From the NCBI RefSeq assembly GCF_003991405.1, contig NZ_RPEN01000148.1:1-64000 (forward strand): 64,000 nucleotides of DNA. The letters are read 5' to 3'. Shown here in pieces: positions 55,162 through 63,612 of the stretch (positions are counted from its first letter, which is position 1; each line of letters begins with the position of its first letter). The stretch comes from Pseudorhodobacter sp. E13 (GTDB taxonomy: Bacteria; Pseudomonadota; Alphaproteobacteria; Rhodobacterales; Rhodobacteraceae). Both the position numbers and the translations under genes were made by a program. The notes under the pieces were generated by a model. That model saw only the letters and a program-made list of their open reading frames with translations. It had not been told where the DNA came from and did not search any database.

Positions 55162-55294
55162 ATCAAAGCAGCGCCGCCATGCGGAACAGGTAAAATCATT
55201 TCTTTAGCCGCGAGCAACGCGGCAGGCGGTGCCCGCGCTGCGAAAAGCCTTAAAATTCATTTAACCTTCAATTTTCACCCGAAAGGAGACGCCA

Positions 55295-55498
55295 ATGGCC
55301 GACGATAAAGACAAAGAAATCAAGAAGAAGATGGACGAGATGAAGAAGCTGAACGATCAGCAGGAAAAGCTCGCCAAGGATCTGATGAAGCTGGCCAAGG
55401 ATAATGATGACATCGCCCAGAAGATGAAAACCATGTCCGATATGATGAACAGACAACACAAGGCGGCGATGGAGGTGATCAAGAACATAAAGGGCTAA
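55295..55498 (+). CDS. Small charged helical protein, 67 aa
   Basis: No family was recognised. The protein is Lys/Asp/Met-rich and helical throughout (KKKMDEMKKLNDQQEKLAKDL, shown in part; then a Met-rich second half with MSDMMNRQHK). The LAK-x-L-x-K-x-x-KD segment matches the pattern of the 69-aa protein just upstream, so the two may be distant paralogues. GAAAGGAGA precedes the ATG closely, a strong ribosome site. Confidence 0.75.
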   Translation: MADDKDKEIKKKMDEMKKLNDQQEKLAKDLMKLAKDNDDIAQKMKTMSDMMNRQHKAAMEVIKNIKG

Positions 55499-55579
55499 GC
55501 ACGCCCCCCAAAACGCCGGGCTTGCCCTGCGCCGCAGGGCGTGGCACCTCTGGGGCCTTGGTTTGCCAATGGGAAAGCT

Positions 55580-55975
55580 ATGGGTATTTTACTGCGCTGG
55601 TTCGGGGCCTTTGCGTTATTGTCGGCCAGCTACAACCCGACAAACTGGAATTTCTACCGCTGGGCAGAGGTGAATTACAGCGCGCAACTGCCGCTGACTG
55701 TGCTGCTCGGCCTGATTCTGGCGGTTTGCTACATCATCTATATCGGGGCCACGCTGCGCTCGCTCGGGGCCTTTGGCATGGTGCTGGTGGCGGCGGTTTT
55801 CGCGGCGCTGATCTGGGTGCTGGTGGATTGGCAAATCCTGACCACGGGCAACAGCGCGCTCAACATCTGGCTCGGTATCCTCGCCCTGTCGCTGGTGCTG
55901 GGCATCGGCCTGTCGTGGAGCATTCTGTGGCAGCGCCTCTCCGGTCAAGCCACGGTGGATGAGGTGGACGAATAG
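55580..55975 (+). CDS. DUF6524 family membrane protein
   Basis: The 131-aa protein has four hydrophobic helices and the motif FALLSASYNPTNWNFYRW after the first. It matches a small membrane family (DUF6524) of unknown function. The ATG at 55580 has GGGAAAG upstream. It ends convergently with the 235-aa hypothetical gene after 100 bases. Confidence 0.8.
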   Translation: MGILLRWFGAFALLSASYNPTNWNFYRWAEVNYSAQLPLTVLLGLILAVCYIIYIGATLRSLGAFGMVLVAAVFAALIWVLVDWQILTTGNSALNIWLGILALSLVLGIGLSWSILWQRLSGQATVDEVDE

Positions 55976-56075
55976 CGCTGCATCACGCGCGGCGCGCGGC
56001 ACCCGGTGCCTTCCCCATCCAATGCGCCCCATTCGCCGCATCAAAGCACAGCCCATTCAAGGTCATATGGCCCGG

Positions 56076-56783
56076 CTAATAGGCTTTGATCAATTCGACC
56101 AGCAAAGACGGATTCCCCTTCGGCAAAGCTGCAAAGGCGGCAGCGGCATCGTGCAACTGCGGGGCGGCGGCGGCCAGATCGGCCTTGGTGCGGGCAATCA
56201 GTGCCGCATACTCGGCCAGCGTGGTTTGGCCGGGCTGCGGGGTGGTCAACAAGCTTCGGCTTATTGCAAAAGCACTGAAAAACCCTTTGAAATACAGCGC
56301 CTCTACCAAAATACTGTCCAGCACCCCCGGCACGGCTTGCATCCGCGCCGCGCGCTGCTTGTCCGGGGCTGCGGTCAGAACCGTGTTCACCGCCATCACC
56401 CGGCCAAAGAACTGGCTCAGGTGCAGCTGCGCCTTCGGGTCCATGGTTTTCAGATCCTCGGTATAATAGTAGCTGCGGTAAGAGGTGCTGCCATCGGTAT
56501 TGGCCAGCTTGAATAAACGCTCGATCCCTTGGCAATAGATCGGCGCGTGCCCCCCGCCCCCCCACGGCTGCAACGCACCCTGCTGCAACAGCTCGGCCAC
56601 GCGCTTTGCATCCCCTGCGATGCGCTGGATCACTGTCAGGATATGCTGAATATGCGCAGGCTGGGCGCGAAAGATCGCATCCTGTTCCGCCTCTGGCATC
56701 CCCAAAGGCGCGGCAAGGCCCGCCGCATCAGGGGTGGCAGCCATCGCAGCGGGTTTCTTTCCAAACAGTTTTTTCAGCAACAT
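56076..56783 (-). CDS. Hypothetical protein, 235 aa
   Basis: No family was recognised. The protein begins with a basic, short N-terminus (MLLKKLFGKKPA), then a mostly helical soluble body with an aromatic patch TSYRSYYYTEDL near residue 110 and an Ala-rich C-terminus. There is no signal peptide or membrane helix. GAGAGG lies before the ATG at 56783; a longer frame to 56897 lacks such a site. It is divergent from secG. Confidence 0.65.
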   Translation of the reverse strand: MLLKKLFGKKPAAMAATPDAAGLAAPLGMPEAEQDAIFRAQPAHIQHILTVIQRIAGDAKRVAELLQQGALQPWGGGGHAPIYCQGIERLFKLANTDGSTSYRSYYYTEDLKTMDPKAQLHLSQFFGRVMAVNTVLTAAPDKQRAARMQAVPGVLDSILVEALYFKGFFSAFAISRSLLTTPQPGQTTLAEYAALIARTKADLAAAAPQLHDAAAAFAALPKGNPSLLVELIKAY

Positions 56784-56996
56784 CGCCAACCTCTCAACGC
56801 CTGTTGCCCCCCGAATGCCGGGAAAACGGGACAGAACTGTGACGAAAGCGGTGCGGATTTGCGGTGCTTGCGCGCAATCGGGCCACCAATGGCACAAGTT
56901 TGATCGCGCCCGCGCCCTGCACCGCGCCGAAGGGCTTGCCCCCGGCCAAACTTGCGCCTAAGTAGACGCGTCACCCAAACGGAAGCCAAAAGCCCT

Positions 56997-57443
56997 ATGG
57001 AAAACGTCATTCTTACCGTCCACCTGATCCTTGCACTGTGCCTGATCGGCGTTGTGCTGCTGCAACGCTCTGAAGGGGGCGGTTTGGGCATGGGTGGTGG
57101 CGGCGGTGGCGGTGCCATGTCGGGCCGCGCGGCAGCAACCGCGCTGACCAAGCTGACCTGGGTGTTTGCCGTGGCCTTCATCATCACCTCGATCAGCCTG
57201 ACGCTGATTGCGGCCCAGAACGCCAGCGGCGCCTCTGTGGTGGATCAATTCGGCGGCTCCACCCCTGATCCGGTGGCCCCGACCGCGCCGCTTGGCACCG
57301 ACCTGCTGCCCCCTGCCCCGGCAGATGCGCCTTTGGCCCCGCCGCGCGCGGATGACGCCGCACCGGTGGTGCCCGCAGTTCCCGCGGCACCCGAAGCCCC
57401 GGCAGTGCCCGCAGCACCCGCCGCCCCGGCAGCCGGCAACTGA
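56997..57443 (+). CDS. secG: Preprotein translocase subunit SecG
   Basis: The 148-aa protein is a SecYEG accessory subunit. Two transmembrane helices are clear: NVILTVHLILALCLIGVVLL and LTWVFAVAFIITSISLTLIA. A Gly-rich loop (GGGLGMGGGGGGG) and the conserved LLQRSEGGGLG lie between them. The C-terminal 65 residues are a Pro/Ala tail much longer than in E. coli but common in this bacterial group. It precedes pyrG, separated by a terminator. Confidence 0.93.
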   Translation: MENVILTVHLILALCLIGVVLLQRSEGGGLGMGGGGGGGAMSGRAAATALTKLTWVFAVAFIITSISLTLIAAQNASGASVVDQFGGSTPDPVAPTAPLGTDLLPPAPADAPLAPPRADDAAPVVPAVPAAPEAPAVPAAPAAPAAGN

Positions 57444-57458
57444 TCCAACCAAATCAGC

Positions 57459-57480
57459 AGCCCCCAAACCTTGGGGGCTT
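57459..57480 (+). terminator. Hairpin terminator after secG
   Basis: AGCCCCCAA (57459-57467) pairs with TTGGGGGCT (57471-57479) around a 3-nt loop, 16 bases after the stop. The T-tract is short. Confidence 0.7.
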
Positions 57481-57611
57481 CAAACTTTCACACTCAGCAT
57501 CTAGCGGTCCGGTTGCGGAGCGCTGTGTTTTCGGTTAAGTCTCGTCTCCCGTGATGGTGCGATTCTGAGACACCGAATCGCATGTTTGTTTTTCTCACGG
57601 GGGTCCACCAC

Positions 57612-59255
57612 ATGGCACGTTATATCTTCATCACCGGTGGTGTTGTTTCCTCGCTTGGCAAAGGCCTTGCATCGGCGGCCTTGGGGGCCTTGCTGCAAGC
57701 GCGCGGCTATTCCGTCCGCCTGCGCAAGCTGGACCCCTATCTGAACGTCGACCCCGGCACCATGTCGCCCTTTGAACATGGCGAGGTGTTCGTCACCGAT
57801 GACGGCGCCGAAACCGACCTTGACCTTGGCCATTACGAACGCTTCACCGGCGTCCCCGCCCGCAAGACCGACAGCATCTCCTCGGGTCGCATCTATTCCA
57901 ACGTGCTGGAAAAGGAACGCCGGGGCGATTACCTTGGCAAGACCATTCAGGTCGTCCCGCATGTCACCAATGAAATCAAGGACTACCTGCGCATCGGCGA
58001 GGATGAGGTTGATTTCATGCTCTGTGAAATCGGCGGCACCGTGGGCGATATCGAAGGCTTGCCCTTCTTTGAAGCGATCCGCCAGTTCATCCACGAACGC
58101 CCGCGCGGCGAATGTATCCTGCTGCACCTGACATTGCTGCCCTATCTGGCCGCCAGCGGCGAGTTGAAAACCAAACCGACGCAACACTCGGTCAAGGAAT
58201 TGCAATCCATCGGCCTTGCGCCGGATGTGCTGCTGCTGCGCTCTGAACATCCGATCCCGGAAAAGGAACGCGAGAAAATCGCGCTGTTCTGCAACGTGCG
58301 CAAGCAGGCCGTCATCGCCGCCTATGATCTGAAAACCATCTATGAGGCCCCGCTCGCCTATCACCGCGAAGGGCTGGACCAAGCGGTGCTGGACGCGTTC
58401 GGCATCTCGCCTGCCCCGCGCCCCAATCTGGCCCGCTGGGAAGATGTGATGGACCGTATGGTCAATGCCGAAGGCGAGGTGCGCGTGGCCATCGTCGGCA
58501 AATACACCCAGCTTGAAGACGCCTATAAATCCATCGCCGAGGCGCTGACCCATGGCGGCATGGCCAACCGCACCCGCGTGCGCGTCGAATGGGTCGATGC
58601 CGAGCTGTTCGAACGCGAAGACCCCGCGCCGCATCTGCAACGCTTCCACGCCATCCTTGTTCCGGGTGGCTTTGGCGAGCGTGGCACCGAAGGCAAGATC
58701 AAGGCCGTGGAATTCGCCCGCACCCGCAAAGTGCCCTATCTGGGCATCTGCCTTGGTATGCAAATGGCCGTGATCGAATCCGCCCGCAATCTGGCCGGCG
58801 TCACCGATGCAGGCTCCGAAGAATTCGACCACGAGGCCGGTGCAAAACGCTTTACCCCTGTGATCTATCACCTCAAGGAATGGGTGCAGGGCAACCATGT
58901 CGTCGCCCGCAAGGTGACGGATGACAAAGGCGGCTCCATGCGCCTTGGCGCCTATTCCGCCCATCTGACGCCGGGCTCCAAAGTGGCCGAGGTTTACGGT
59001 GCCACCGACATCGAAGAACGCCACCGCCACCGCTATGAGGTCGATATGACCTATCGCGACAAGCTGGAAAAATGCGGGCTGATCTTCTCTGGCATCTCTC
59101 CCGATGGCAAACTGCCCGAGATTGTCGAGGTCAAAGACCACCCGTGGTTCATCGGCGTGCAATTCCACCCCGAATTGAAATCCAAACCGTTTGAGCCGCA
59201 CCCCCTGTTCGCCGATTTCGTGCGCGCAGCGGTTGAGGCGTCGCGCTTGGTATGA
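57612..59255 (+). CDS. pyrG: CTP synthase
   Basis: The 547-aa enzyme makes CTP from UTP, ATP and glutamine. The synthetase domain opens [21 protein letters not shown]. The glutaminase domain has the nucleophile Cys380 in [11 protein letters not shown], with the His-Glu pair in [11 protein letters not shown]. Length is standard. The ATG at 57612 matches the conserved start; an upstream frame start at 57582 is not needed. Confidence 0.96.
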   Translation: MARYIFITGGVVSSLGKGLASAALGALLQARGYSVRLRKLDPYLNVDPGTMSPFEHGEVFVTDDGAETDLDLGHYERFTGVPARKTDSISSGRIYSNVLEKERRGDYLGKTIQVVPHVTNEIKDYLRIGEDEVDFMLCEIGGTVGDIEGLPFFEAIRQFIHERPRGECILLHLTLLPYLAASGELKTKPTQHSVKELQSIGLAPDVLLLRSEHPIPEKEREKIALFCNVRKQAVIAAYDLKTIYEAPLAYHREGLDQAVLDAFGISPAPRPNLARWEDVMDRMVNAEGEVRVAIVGKYTQLEDAYKSIAEALTHGGMANRTRVRVEWVDAELFEREDPAPHLQRFHAILVPGGFGERGTEGKIKAVEFARTRKVPYLGICLGMQMAVIESARNLAGVTDAGSEEFDHEAGAKRFTPVIYHLKEWVQGNHVVARKVTDDKGGSMRLGAYSAHLTPGSKVAEVYGATDIEERHRHRYEVDMTYRDKLEKCGLIFSGISPDGKLPEIVEVKDHPWFIGVQFHPELKSKPFEPHPLFADFVRAAVEASRLV

Positions 59256-59324
59256 GTGTTTGAATATCGTCGGAGCGTGACGAAAAGCAGAGTAATTAGC
59301 GCCTATTTTGAGAGGATGAAATAA

Positions 59325-60362
59325 GTGTCGAAACTGCCGAAACGCCTGCAAATCTTACTTTCTCATATTGACCAAACCCAACTCGGCATTGAAGTCGCCC
59401 CCTATTTCAATCCCGCTCTGCCCAAAGCATCCAGCAAGAATATCCTAATTCTGGATGTATTCGATACCGAGACGCTGCGCGAAAACGCGCGAAAAGACCC
59501 ACTTATTGCAGAACATCGCATCAGCGAAATTGAGCCCGTAGACCTTGTCGGTGACGCTGGCAATATTGCGGCCATGGTTGCAGAAAAAGGGCTGACAGGT
59601 CAGATCGGCTTTATTGTTTCTTCGCATAACTTTGAACATCTTTCCAACCCCATTCGGTTTTTGCAGGGGTGTTATACGTCTTTGAAACCCGGCGGCGTCC
59701 TTAGCATGGCCGTGCCCGATGCGCGCGCCTGTTTTGATATTTTCCGCATGCCCACCCGGTTGATCGACTGGATTGCCGCGTATCACAGTGAACGGGTGCA
59801 ACCCAGCGCCGAAACGATTTTCGATGTGGAGACCAACAGCGCGCAATACGTTTTTGACGGCGAAACCCAACCCGGTGTTGCACTAGGCTCTGCTAATCCA
59901 GATTTTTTCCACCCCCACGGCAGCCTTCGCGGCGCATATGCCAACTATAAAGAAAACCTTGCCAGCACCAAAGACTACCAAGACGCGCATTGCAACGTGA
60001 TGATCCCTGAAACCCTGAGGCTGATGTTGCAAGATGCAAGGCATTTGGGCCTGATCGACTTTGAAATTATTGAAATATCAGAAACGCGCGGCCTCGAGTT
60101 TTTCGTTCATTTGCGCAAACCCCTCGAAGCTGCAAAACCACAAGACGAGGCCAGCTACCTCGCTGAACGCGCAACCTTGATGCGCAGGATAAACTACAGG
60201 CTTGGCGCCTTCGGCTATGTTCGGGCTCCTGCGCTATCACGACTAAGAATGAGCGCTAGATTTTTGAAAAGCGGCCTAAAATCGCTTGTCGGCCTCAGTT
60301 TTTACAACAAGGTCCGCGAGGCAAATCGTGCGCGCAAAATCCGAAACAGAAAGTCAAATTAA
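59325..60362 (+). CDS. Class I SAM-dependent methyltransferase domain protein
   Basis: The 345-aa protein looks like a SAM-dependent methyltransferase of the glycan or lipid type. FIVSSHNFEHLSNPIRFL followed by LKPGGVLSMAVPD is the post-I/motif II-III region seen in such enzymes. The N-terminal GxGxG loop is degenerate. Translation appears to start at GTG (59325), with GAGAGG upstream. The gene is noticeably less G+C-rich than pyrG and sits beside a damaged acyltransferase copy, so acquisition by transfer is likely. The substrate is unknown. Confidence 0.75.
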   Translation: MSKLPKRLQILLSHIDQTQLGIEVAPYFNPALPKASSKNILILDVFDTETLRENARKDPLIAEHRISEIEPVDLVGDAGNIAAMVAEKGLTGQIGFIVSSHNFEHLSNPIRFLQGCYTSLKPGGVLSMAVPDARACFDIFRMPTRLIDWIAAYHSERVQPSAETIFDVETNSAQYVFDGETQPGVALGSANPDFFHPHGSLRGAYANYKENLASTKDYQDAHCNVMIPETLRLMLQDARHLGLIDFEIIEISETRGLEFFVHLRKPLEAAKPQDEASYLAERATLMRRINYRLGAFGYVRAPALSRLRMSARFLKSGLKSLVGLSFYNKVREANRARKIRNRKSN

Positions 60363-60396
60363 TCTATAGCGCGCTGGAAATGGGGGCGGGTCCGGC

Positions 60397-60626
60397 CCTG
60401 CCCCCTCACCGCGCCCAAAGCCGCCGCCAGCGCATCATGGGTCGCTCGACCAGCCAGGCCACGGCCGCCGCATAACTCACCGATATCGCAGCCGCCGCCA
60501 CCATCATCTGCCATGACCCCAGCGCGATGATCACACCGAAATGGCACAGATAAATGGTAAAGGACCAGACCCCGGTCTGCCGCAGCCATCCTGCGTTCAG
60601 CGCGCGGAATGGCCACTCCCCGGCCC
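60397..60626. repeat. Duplicated segment, copy A (acyltransferase 3' end)
   Basis: This 230-base segment is nearly identical to 61286-61536 in the same orientation. It differs by a few substitutions and a 21-base gap. The copies bracket the 164-aa gene. Confidence 0.92.
60406..60626 (-). pseudogene. Truncated acyltransferase 3 gene fragment
   Basis: Read leftward, it encodes GEWPFRALNAGWLRQTGVW and continues to PMMRWRRLWAR, the C-terminal membrane segments of the complete acyltransferase encoded at 61142-62347. Seven residues (EAHGVAV in the full protein) are missing without a frame break. It lacks the catalytic N-terminal part, so it cannot be active. The frame upstream (to 60687) is unrelated. 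It keeps a TGA stop at the point where the full-length copy has lost it. Confidence 0.9.
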
Positions 60627-60752
60627 CCGCGACGCAGTGCTTTCGCCTAAATTTGCGGGTAAATACAGCAACCTGACCCCAACGCATTACCTGTTTGTTC
60701 AGCCTCCCCCACTATCCGTGGGCGCATGATAACCGCATGAACAGGAGCCTTC

Positions 60753-61247
60753 ATGATTTCCCCCCTCAGTAACAGCACCAGCGCCGCAATGCGGCCACAA
60801 GCGCAGGCGCTGACCTCCGATCAAAGCAGCAAACTGGCCGAACTGCTCGCCAATTATGACGCCAAGAACGTCACCGAAGCCGATGCAAAGGCCATTGCAG
60901 CACAGGTCAAGGATCTGGGCATTCAACCCGGCAAGGCCATGGCCGAGGCGATGAATACGCAGGGTTTTGACGCCAAAGCCATAGGCGACATGGCCCGCCC
61001 CGAACAGGCAGGCGGCAAGAACGGCGGCAAGGGCGGGCCGGAAGGCTCACGCCCGCCGCCACCGCCACAGGCCGAAGGTATCAGCGCCAAGGGCACAGTG
61101 GATGATGCAGCCGTATCCCTTCTGGCAGAGGTGCTTGACAGCTATGCCGATACAGAGATGACCGAAGACACCTGGGCCGAGGCGATGGCCAAACTCTCGG
61201 AACAAGGCGTCGATCTGACCAAATCCATGGTGGACCTGCGGCTTTGA
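60753..61247 (+). CDS. Hypothetical protein with two internal repeats, 164 aa
   Basis: No family was recognised. Residues about 26-66 (SKLAELLANYDAKNVTEADA and onward) and about 122-162 (SLLAEVLDSYADTEMTEDTW and onward) share the pattern L-A-E-x-L-x-x-Y-x-x-x-x-x-T-E, followed by a helix and G-(I/V)-(Q/D)-(P/L)-x-K-(A/S)-M. This indicates an internal duplication. A Gly/Lys/Pro-rich linker (about 85-108) separates them. There is no signal peptide. Its 3' end is overlapped by the extended acyltransferase frame. Confidence 0.7.
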   Translation: MISPLSNSTSAAMRPQAQALTSDQSSKLAELLANYDAKNVTEADAKAIAAQVKDLGIQPGKAMAEAMNTQGFDAKAIGDMARPEQAGGKNGGKGGPEGSRPPPPPQAEGISAKGTVDDAAVSLLAEVLDSYADTEMTEDTWAEAMAKLSEQGVDLTKSMVDLRL

Positions 61248-62347
61248 TGCGGCCCGTCACAGCCGTAGGGTGGGCAATTTGCCCACCTGCCCCCTCGCCG
61301 CGCCCAAAGCCGCCGCCAGCGCATCATGGGCCGCTCGACCAGCCAGGCCACCGCCGCCGCATAAATCACCGATATCGCAGCCGCCGCCACCACCATCTGC
61401 CATGACCCTACAGCAACCCCATGCGCCTCCAATGCGATGATCACACCGAAATGGCACAGGTAAATGGTAAAGGACCAGACCCCGATCTGCCGCAGCCATC
61501 CTGCGTTCAGCGCGCGGAATGGCCACTCCCCGGCCCGCGTCACCGCATAGTAAAACAGCGGCATCAGCGCCGCGCCTTGCAGCGAATAGCGCAGGGTAGA
61601 CCGGAACAACGCATCGCGCAGCGCAAAGCTGACAAGGATCACCAACGCGGCCCCCAGCAACAGCGCAAACCGCCCGCGCCCTTGCGGAAACCAACGCGCC
61701 GCCACCCCCCGCGCCTCGGCCAAAGCCAGCAGGCAGCCATAGAGCAACCCATCCATCCGCGTGTCCGAGGACAGGTAAATCGCCAGCTCGTCATGGCCCA
61801 GAACCGAAAACCGCACCCAGCGCCAGACAAGGCTTATCCCCAGCAGCAGCCCCAGAAACCGCAAACCGACCCAGCCGCGCGCGATCCCCAGAAACAGCGC
61901 GGGCCAAAGCAGGTAGAAATGTTCCTCCACCGACAGCGACCACAGGATCTCGGTCCCGAAAATCTCATGCCGGTCGCCGTATTGGGCAAAGTAATTGTAA
62001 TAGAAAAATACCTGACTGCTCAGCGTGCGCCATTCCACCTCCCCCTGAAACAACCCGGCCCAAACCAGCACCGCCCCTACCGCCAGCGTCACCAGAATGG
62101 GCGGCCCCAGCCGCAGCAGCCGCCGCATGTAGAACGCAGGCAGATCAACCCCGCCCGTGCGCATGAATTCGCGGTGCAGCAAGTGCGTGATCAGATAGCC
62201 TGACAGAAAGAAAAACACCGTCACGCCAAAGCCGCCGGGAATGGCCGCGCTGATACCGGCATGGGCGGCAAAAACGATCAGGATCGCCACGGCGCGTATC
62301 CCGTCCAGCGAAGGGATGTGCCCGGAGGGGGCCAGTTGCATACTCAT
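61142..62347 (-). CDS. Acyltransferase family 3 (OafA/YrhL-like) membrane protein
   Basis: The 401-aa integral membrane acyltransferase probably acetylates or acylates a surface glycan. It opens with IPSLDGIRAVAILIVFAAHAG (family start with the catalytic His), has WSLSVEEHFYLLWP, and about ten hydrophobic helices. The C-terminal roughly 52 residues after RRLWAR look unlike a natural end. Compared with the duplicate at 60406, the stop TGA has become CGA, so the frame runs into the opposite strand of the 164-aa gene. GTG at 62350 is an alternative start. Confidence 0.88.
   Translation of the reverse strand: MSMQLAPSGHIPSLDGIRAVAILIVFAAHAGISAAIPGGFGVTVFFFLSGYLITHLLHREFMRTGGVDLPAFYMRRLLRLGPPILVTLAVGAVLVWAGLFQGEVEWRTLSSQVFFYYNYFAQYGDRHEIFGTEILWSLSVEEHFYLLWPALFLGIARGWVGLRFLGLLLGISLVWRWVRFSVLGHDELAIYLSSDTRMDGLLYGCLLALAEARGVAARWFPQGRGRFALLLGAALVILVSFALRDALFRSTLRYSLQGAALMPLFYYAVTRAGEWPFRALNAGWLRQIGVWSFTIYLCHFGVIIALEAHGVAVGSWQMVVAAAAISVIYAAAVAWLVERPMMRWRRLWARRGGRWANCPPYGCDGPHQSRRSTMDLVRSTPCSESLAIASAQVSSVISVSA
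61286..61536. repeat. Duplicated segment, copy B (inside acyltransferase gene)
   Basis: The matching partner of 60397-60626. It has 21 extra bases near 61410-61440 and lies in the 3' part of the intact acyltransferase gene. Confidence 0.92.
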
Positions 62348-62510
62348 CACTCAGGCCCTTTGACCGCACCCAAACCCAAGCGCGACACAGCATGTTTCCT
62401 GCCCCAAAGCAAGCGCACCATGACAGCCGCGCCGGGCCGTGCCGCGAAATTTCGCAGGGTCAGGCCGCTCTGGCGCTTCCCTGCGCGAACGTCGCCTGAT
62501 AGCAAGGGCC

Positions 62511-63290
62511 ATGCTGAGCTATCAACACCACTACCACGCCGGAAACCCGGCAGATGTTCACAAGCACGCGCTGCTGGCGTGGATGCTGGATTACCTGGTC
62601 CAAAAGGACAAACCGCTGACCTATATCGAAACCCATTCGGGCCGCGGCCTTTATGATCTGGGCGATGAGGCAGCGCTGAAAACCGGCGAGGCGGCGCGCG
62701 GTGTGTCCTTGCTGGAGGCGGGTCTGGCAGAGGCGCACCCCTATCGCCAGCGCCTGAATGAAGTGCGGTTCAAATACGGGCCGATGGCCTATCCCGGCTC
62801 TCCCCTCATCGCGGCGATGACGCTGCGCGAGGAAGATACGCTTCACCTTGCCGAACTCCACCCCGGCGAACACGCGATCCTGACCGAGCATCTGACCCAA
62901 TGGGATGCGCATATTCACCGCCAGGACGGGTTCAAACTGGCGCAAGCGATCTGCCCGCCCACGCCCCGGCGCGGGCTGCTGCTGGTCGACCCCAGCTATG
63001 AGGTGAAAGCCGAATATGACAGCATCCCCGGTGACTTTGCCAAAATCGCGCGCAAGTGGAATGTGGGTGTGCTGGTGCTGTGGTATCCGCTGCTGACCTC
63101 GGGCAGCCATGGCGGGATGCTGTCGCAATTATCGGCGCATTTCCCCGATGCCCTGCGCCATGAGGTCCGCTTCCCCCCGGTGCGTGACGGGCATCGCATG
63201 ATCGGGTCGGGGATGTTCATCGTCAACCCGCCCTATGGCATCGCAGAGGAATGTGCGCGCCTGACAGCCCTGTTTAACGCGAAAGGATAA
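62511..63290 (+). CDS. rlmJ: 23S rRNA (adenine-2030-N6)-methyltransferase
   Basis: The 259-aa enzyme methylates A2030 of 23S rRNA. It opens with the family start MLSYQHHYHAGNPADVHKH. It has YIETHSGRGLYDL (SAM motif), GSPLIAA, and LLLVDPSYE as the catalytic (D/N)PP(Y/F)-type motif, with Ser in place of the second Pro as in this family. GMFIVNPP closes the core. AAGGGCC precedes the ATG. Confidence 0.93.
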   Translation: MLSYQHHYHAGNPADVHKHALLAWMLDYLVQKDKPLTYIETHSGRGLYDLGDEAALKTGEAARGVSLLEAGLAEAHPYRQRLNEVRFKYGPMAYPGSPLIAAMTLREEDTLHLAELHPGEHAILTEHLTQWDAHIHRQDGFKLAQAICPPTPRRGLLLVDPSYEVKAEYDSIPGDFAKIARKWNVGVLVLWYPLLTSGSHGGMLSQLSAHFPDALRHEVRFPPVRDGHRMIGSGMFIVNPPYGIAEECARLTALFNAKG

Positions 63291-63294
63291 GCCC

Positions 63295-63591
63295 ATGGTC
63301 AAAGGATATTGGGTCGCCCATGTCGATATCTCCGACCCTGTGGCCTACGAGGCTTACAAGGCCGCCAATGCCACCCCTTTCGCCAAATATGGTGCGCGGT
63401 TTCTGGTGCGCGGCGCGCCGCAAACGCAGGTCGAAGGCCAGTGCCGCGCGCGCACGGTGGTGATCGAATTTCCAAGCCTGCAAGCAGCGACAGACTGTTA
63501 TCACAGCCCCGAATACCAAGCCGCCAAAGCGCTGCGCGATCCTGTGTCCATCGGGGATTGCCTGATTATCGAAGGCTATGAAGGCGGCTGA
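63295..63591 (+). CDS. DUF1330 family protein
   Basis: The 98-aa protein is a dimeric alpha+beta-barrel type small protein of DUF1330. Hallmarks are KGYWVAHVDISDPVAYEAYKAAN at the start, ARFLVRGA and VVIEFPSLQAATDCYHSPEYQ. Its function is unknown. It lies 4 bases after rlmJ, with AAAGGA in the rlmJ end, so the two are likely co-transcribed. Confidence 0.92.
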   Translation: MVKGYWVAHVDISDPVAYEAYKAANATPFAKYGARFLVRGAPQTQVEGQCRARTVVIEFPSLQAATDCYHSPEYQAAKALRDPVSIGDCLIIEGYEGG

Positions 63592-63612
63592 CCGCGCCCC
63601 CATCCTGCGGGC

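Noticed and set aside
57501-59351. 616-codon leftward open frame
   Set aside because: It is antisense to the complete pyrG gene and has no recognisable domain.
60627-60687. N-terminal extension of the acyltransferase fragment
   Set aside because: It is unrelated to the acyltransferase and arises from sequence beyond the duplication boundary, so it is not part of a gene.
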